15,229 nucleotides of DNA from an uncultured Atopobium sp. (GTDB lineage: Bacteria > Actinomycetota > Coriobacteriia > Coriobacteriales > Atopobiaceae), in NCBI GenBank assembly GCA_900555335.1, contig USKU01000020.1, positions 1-15,229 on the forward strand, read 5' to 3'. The notes below the pieces were generated by a model. The model did no database searches, was not told where the DNA came from, and saw only the letters and a list, made by a program, of their open reading frames with translations. Both the position numbers and the translations under genes were made by a program. Position 1 is the stretch's first letter; every line of letters begins with the position of its first letter. Of the stretch, positions 13,549-15,229 are shown piece by piece.

Positions 13549-15215
13549 TACTGGCTCCTCTCAAATGGCTTGTTTCCAGAATAGATGTTCAATTCTAGCA
13601 ACTGTTTTGTACCTTGCGTACATTTTACTCGTTCATCGGGACGAATTCCCGCAACCCACACTACATGTCCACGAATATTTGTGCGCACAATAGGCATCAT
13701 ACTCCTGGATTCAACGGGCACGCCCGCCTCGCCCAGCAGGTCAGAGATCTTTTTTGACTGCCCATGCATACCCAGAGGCTGCATGGTGTCCCCCGCCTCG
13801 GGTCCCGAAACCCACAGGCTGCCGCCGTGAACTGGATCTACCCCACAGGCCTGCGCGTCGAGAAGAACCGACTCGCCCAACCATTCTTGGCTATGCGCGG
13901 TTGCATAGGACACGACGTCAAAGCCGTGCTCCACGGGGAGAATGCGTGCCGAGAGCACTCGGCCGTCTGCCAGCTCCAGCGTTCCCGGGACCGCAAGGTG
14001 CTCGCCAAACGTTGCTGCAGCAGGCGCTGTACCTGCGGGTTCGTTACTGCCCGCGCTGCCCGCGACGCCCGCCGATCCCACGGCGCCCGCCGTGCCCGCG
14101 CTCCTCACGGCGCCCGTGAACGAGAACGTCACGGTACCCAAACGAACGCGCGCCTCAAGGTTTTGCGGCAGGTTGGCCACGCCAACCCCCGCAGCGACCG
14201 CTTCGAGCACGGCATCTACGTGCCTGAACTCAAGCCAAGCCTCGGGAATCAGCTGCCGAGCCACAATCCTTACCACGCGACGAGCAATTACCACGTCGGT
14301 AGAGCTCAGCTTCAACGCATCAAGTACCAGCGAAGGCTCGCTCTTCCGCAGCGTAATTTGCCTCAGTTTGCGAGCGGCTTTTCCCTCAAGATAATCGTCT
14401 TCGTCGGTCATCAAATCCGCAATTTTGCACACCGTTTGCACCAACATCGGGTTTCTCGCCTTAAGGAGCGGAAGCACGTTGTGGCGCATATACGCACGTA
14501 GATAGTGGGTATCGGTGTTGGTAGCGTCCTCGTGCCAGTCCAGGCCGCGAGCCTTCAGCCAGTCTTTGAGCTGGTCATGCGTGTAGTCGAGCAGCGGACG
14601 AAAGATCAGCCCACGATGCCTAGGAATCGACGCCAGGCCGCTCATGCCGGACCCGCGCATCACGTTCATCATGAACGTCTCCGCGCGGTCGTCAGCTGTG
14701 TGCGCCGTCAAAATCTTTGCCTTCTGGCGAGAAACCCCCTGCTCAGCGCAAAGTTTTTGAGCGAGTTCTCGCGCGGCGTCATACCGCACCCGACGACCAA
14801 CATCTTCCACGTTGCCGTCACGCTCCTGCGCGAGCTTTGCCACGTCCACGCGCAACGCAGTGCAGGGAATGCCTAGCGAGCCGCAAGTCTCTTGAACAAA
14901 GTGCTGGTCAGCGTCCGCATCTTCGCCGCGAAGCAGGTGGTTTACGTGCAATACATGCAGGTGCTCGTTTGCGATGCGCGTAAGTCCTGTGCCGTCACCA
15001 AGGTCAAGCGGCTCCGTTACCGCCATGTGAAGCAGCGCCATCGAGTCGGCTCCGCCCGAGACCATAAGGATGACGGGCGCGGCGACCTGACCTCGATGCT
15101 GGCCTTCCGCCTGACCTCGGCGCTGACCCTCCGCCTGGCCTCGGTGCAAGCCTTCTGCCTGGTCTTTTGAGGCGAGAGCGTTCTTTTTATTGAAGTATGC
15201 GTGTACGGATGGCAC
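13548..15215 (-). CDS. tilS: tRNA(Ile)-lysidine synthase
   Basis: This enzyme modifies C34 of the tRNA-Ile CAU anticodon with lysine, using ATP, so the tRNA reads AUA. The PP-loop motif SGGADS is at 53-58, HTADDRAET at 172-180, the RPLLDYTHDQLKDWL segment at 206-220, and DATNTDTHYLRAYMRHNVLPLL at 230-251. The C-terminal domain signature GDTMQPLGMHGQSKKISDLL is at 475-494. At 555 residues it is longer than most TilS proteins. The excess comes from an N-terminal Gly/Gln/Arg repeat (19-43) and an Ala/Gly/Ser-rich insertion (about 368-401). The start is probably GTG 15215-15213. A TAA directly abuts it upstream and may end a preceding gene outside the window. The ribosome site is weak, and a later start is not excluded. 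Confidence 0.93.
   Translation of the reverse strand: MPSVHAYFNKKNALASKDQAEGLHRGQAEGQRRGQAEGQHRGQVAAPVILMVSGGADSMALLHMAVTEPLDLGDGTGLTRIANEHLHVLHVNHLLRGEDADADQHFVQETCGSLGIPCTALRVDVAKLAQERDGNVEDVGRRVRYDAARELAQKLCAEQGVSRQKAKILTAHTADDRAETFMMNVMRGSGMSGLASIPRHRGLIFRPLLDYTHDQLKDWLKARGLDWHEDATNTDTHYLRAYMRHNVLPLLKARNPMLVQTVCKIADLMTDEDDYLEGKAARKLRQITLRKSEPSLVLDALKLSSTDVVIARRVVRIVARQLIPEAWLEFRHVDAVLEAVAAGVGVANLPQNLEARVRLGTVTFSFTGAVRSAGTAGAVGSAGVAGSAGSNEPAGTAPAAATFGEHLAVPGTLELADGRVLSARILPVEHGFDVVSYATAHSQEWLGESVLLDAQACGVDPVHGGSLWVSGPEAGDTMQPLGMHGQSKKISDLLGEAGVPVESRSMMPIVRTNIRGHVVWVAGIRPDERVKCTQGTKQLLELNIYSGNKPFERSQ
14013..14114. repeat. Low-complexity GC-rich repeat inside tilS
   Basis: Irregular repeats of GCCCGC-type units encode the Ala/Gly/Ser-rich stretch of TilS residues about 368-401. 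The segment lies between the substrate-binding region and the C-terminal domain, so it looks like an expanded linker. Confidence 0.65.
15086..15164. repeat. 24-bp tandem repeat at the 5' end of tilS
   Basis: CCTGRCCTCG-type units begin at 15086, 15110, 15134 and 15158, an exact 24-bp period with about 3.3 copies. On the coding strand they encode an 8-residue repeat (GQAEGQ(R/H)R) ahead of the PP-loop. Confidence 0.85.
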
Positions 15216-15229
15216 TTAGCACCAATTTC

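Noticed and set aside
13764..14501. Plus-strand frames inside tilS
   Set aside because: They are Arg/Pro-rich antisense translations of a GC-rich gene whose minus-strand product has all TilS motifs.

Overview
The window looks like a chromosomal segment from a moderate-GC actinobacterium of the class Coriobacteriia, probably the Atopobiaceae (Lancefieldella/Atopobium/Olsenella type). The grounds are a Gram-positive style SUF operon that uses SufU instead of SufE, a tilS-hpt pair, the protein sequences themselves, and many GTG starts behind strong AGGAG-like ribosome sites. The genus is inferred, not proven.

Layout. At the left edge, a membrane protein gene (1-637, minus strand) runs out of the window. 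Divergent from it is fba, class II fructose-bisphosphate aldolase (902-1774, plus), closed by a clear intrinsic terminator (1833-1866). Next comes an AT-rich island (1945-3568) bounded by two 90-bp inverted repeats, each built from a 31-bp module. It carries one recognisable gene, a 347-residue protein that resembles DUF559/Vsr-like PD-(D/E)XK nucleases. This is the best candidate here for something poorly described.

From 9392 down to 3730 the minus strand holds a complete iron-sulfur assembly operon: sufC-sufB-sufD-sufS-sufU-rrf2. The first three junctions overlap by one base (TAGTG or TAATG), which suggests translational coupling. SufS and SufU mobilise sulfur, SufBCD is the scaffold, and the Rrf2 protein at the end probably senses cluster status. 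A 26-bp dyad at 9551-9576, in the divergent region shared with hisS, is a candidate operator. hisS (histidyl-tRNA synthetase, 9727-11037, plus) follows.

The convergent gap 11038-11594 contains two near-identical long hairpins whose sequence resembles IS3-family ends, and a nested inverted-repeat element with three copies of an 11-bp dyad. Minus-strand genes fill the right end: a class I/II aminotransferase (11595-12779), hpt (13000-13548) and tilS (13548-15215). hpt and tilS overlap by one base and support purine salvage and tRNA-Ile lysidine synthesis.

Two themes run through the window. The octamer TTCTCGCC (either strand) occurs 11 times against about 0.5 expected by chance, often in intergenic hairpins and repeats. 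Several housekeeping proteins (SufU, SufD, TilS) carry short in-frame tandem-repeat expansions in poorly conserved segments. I see no rRNA, tRNA, CRISPR array or complete insertion sequence.
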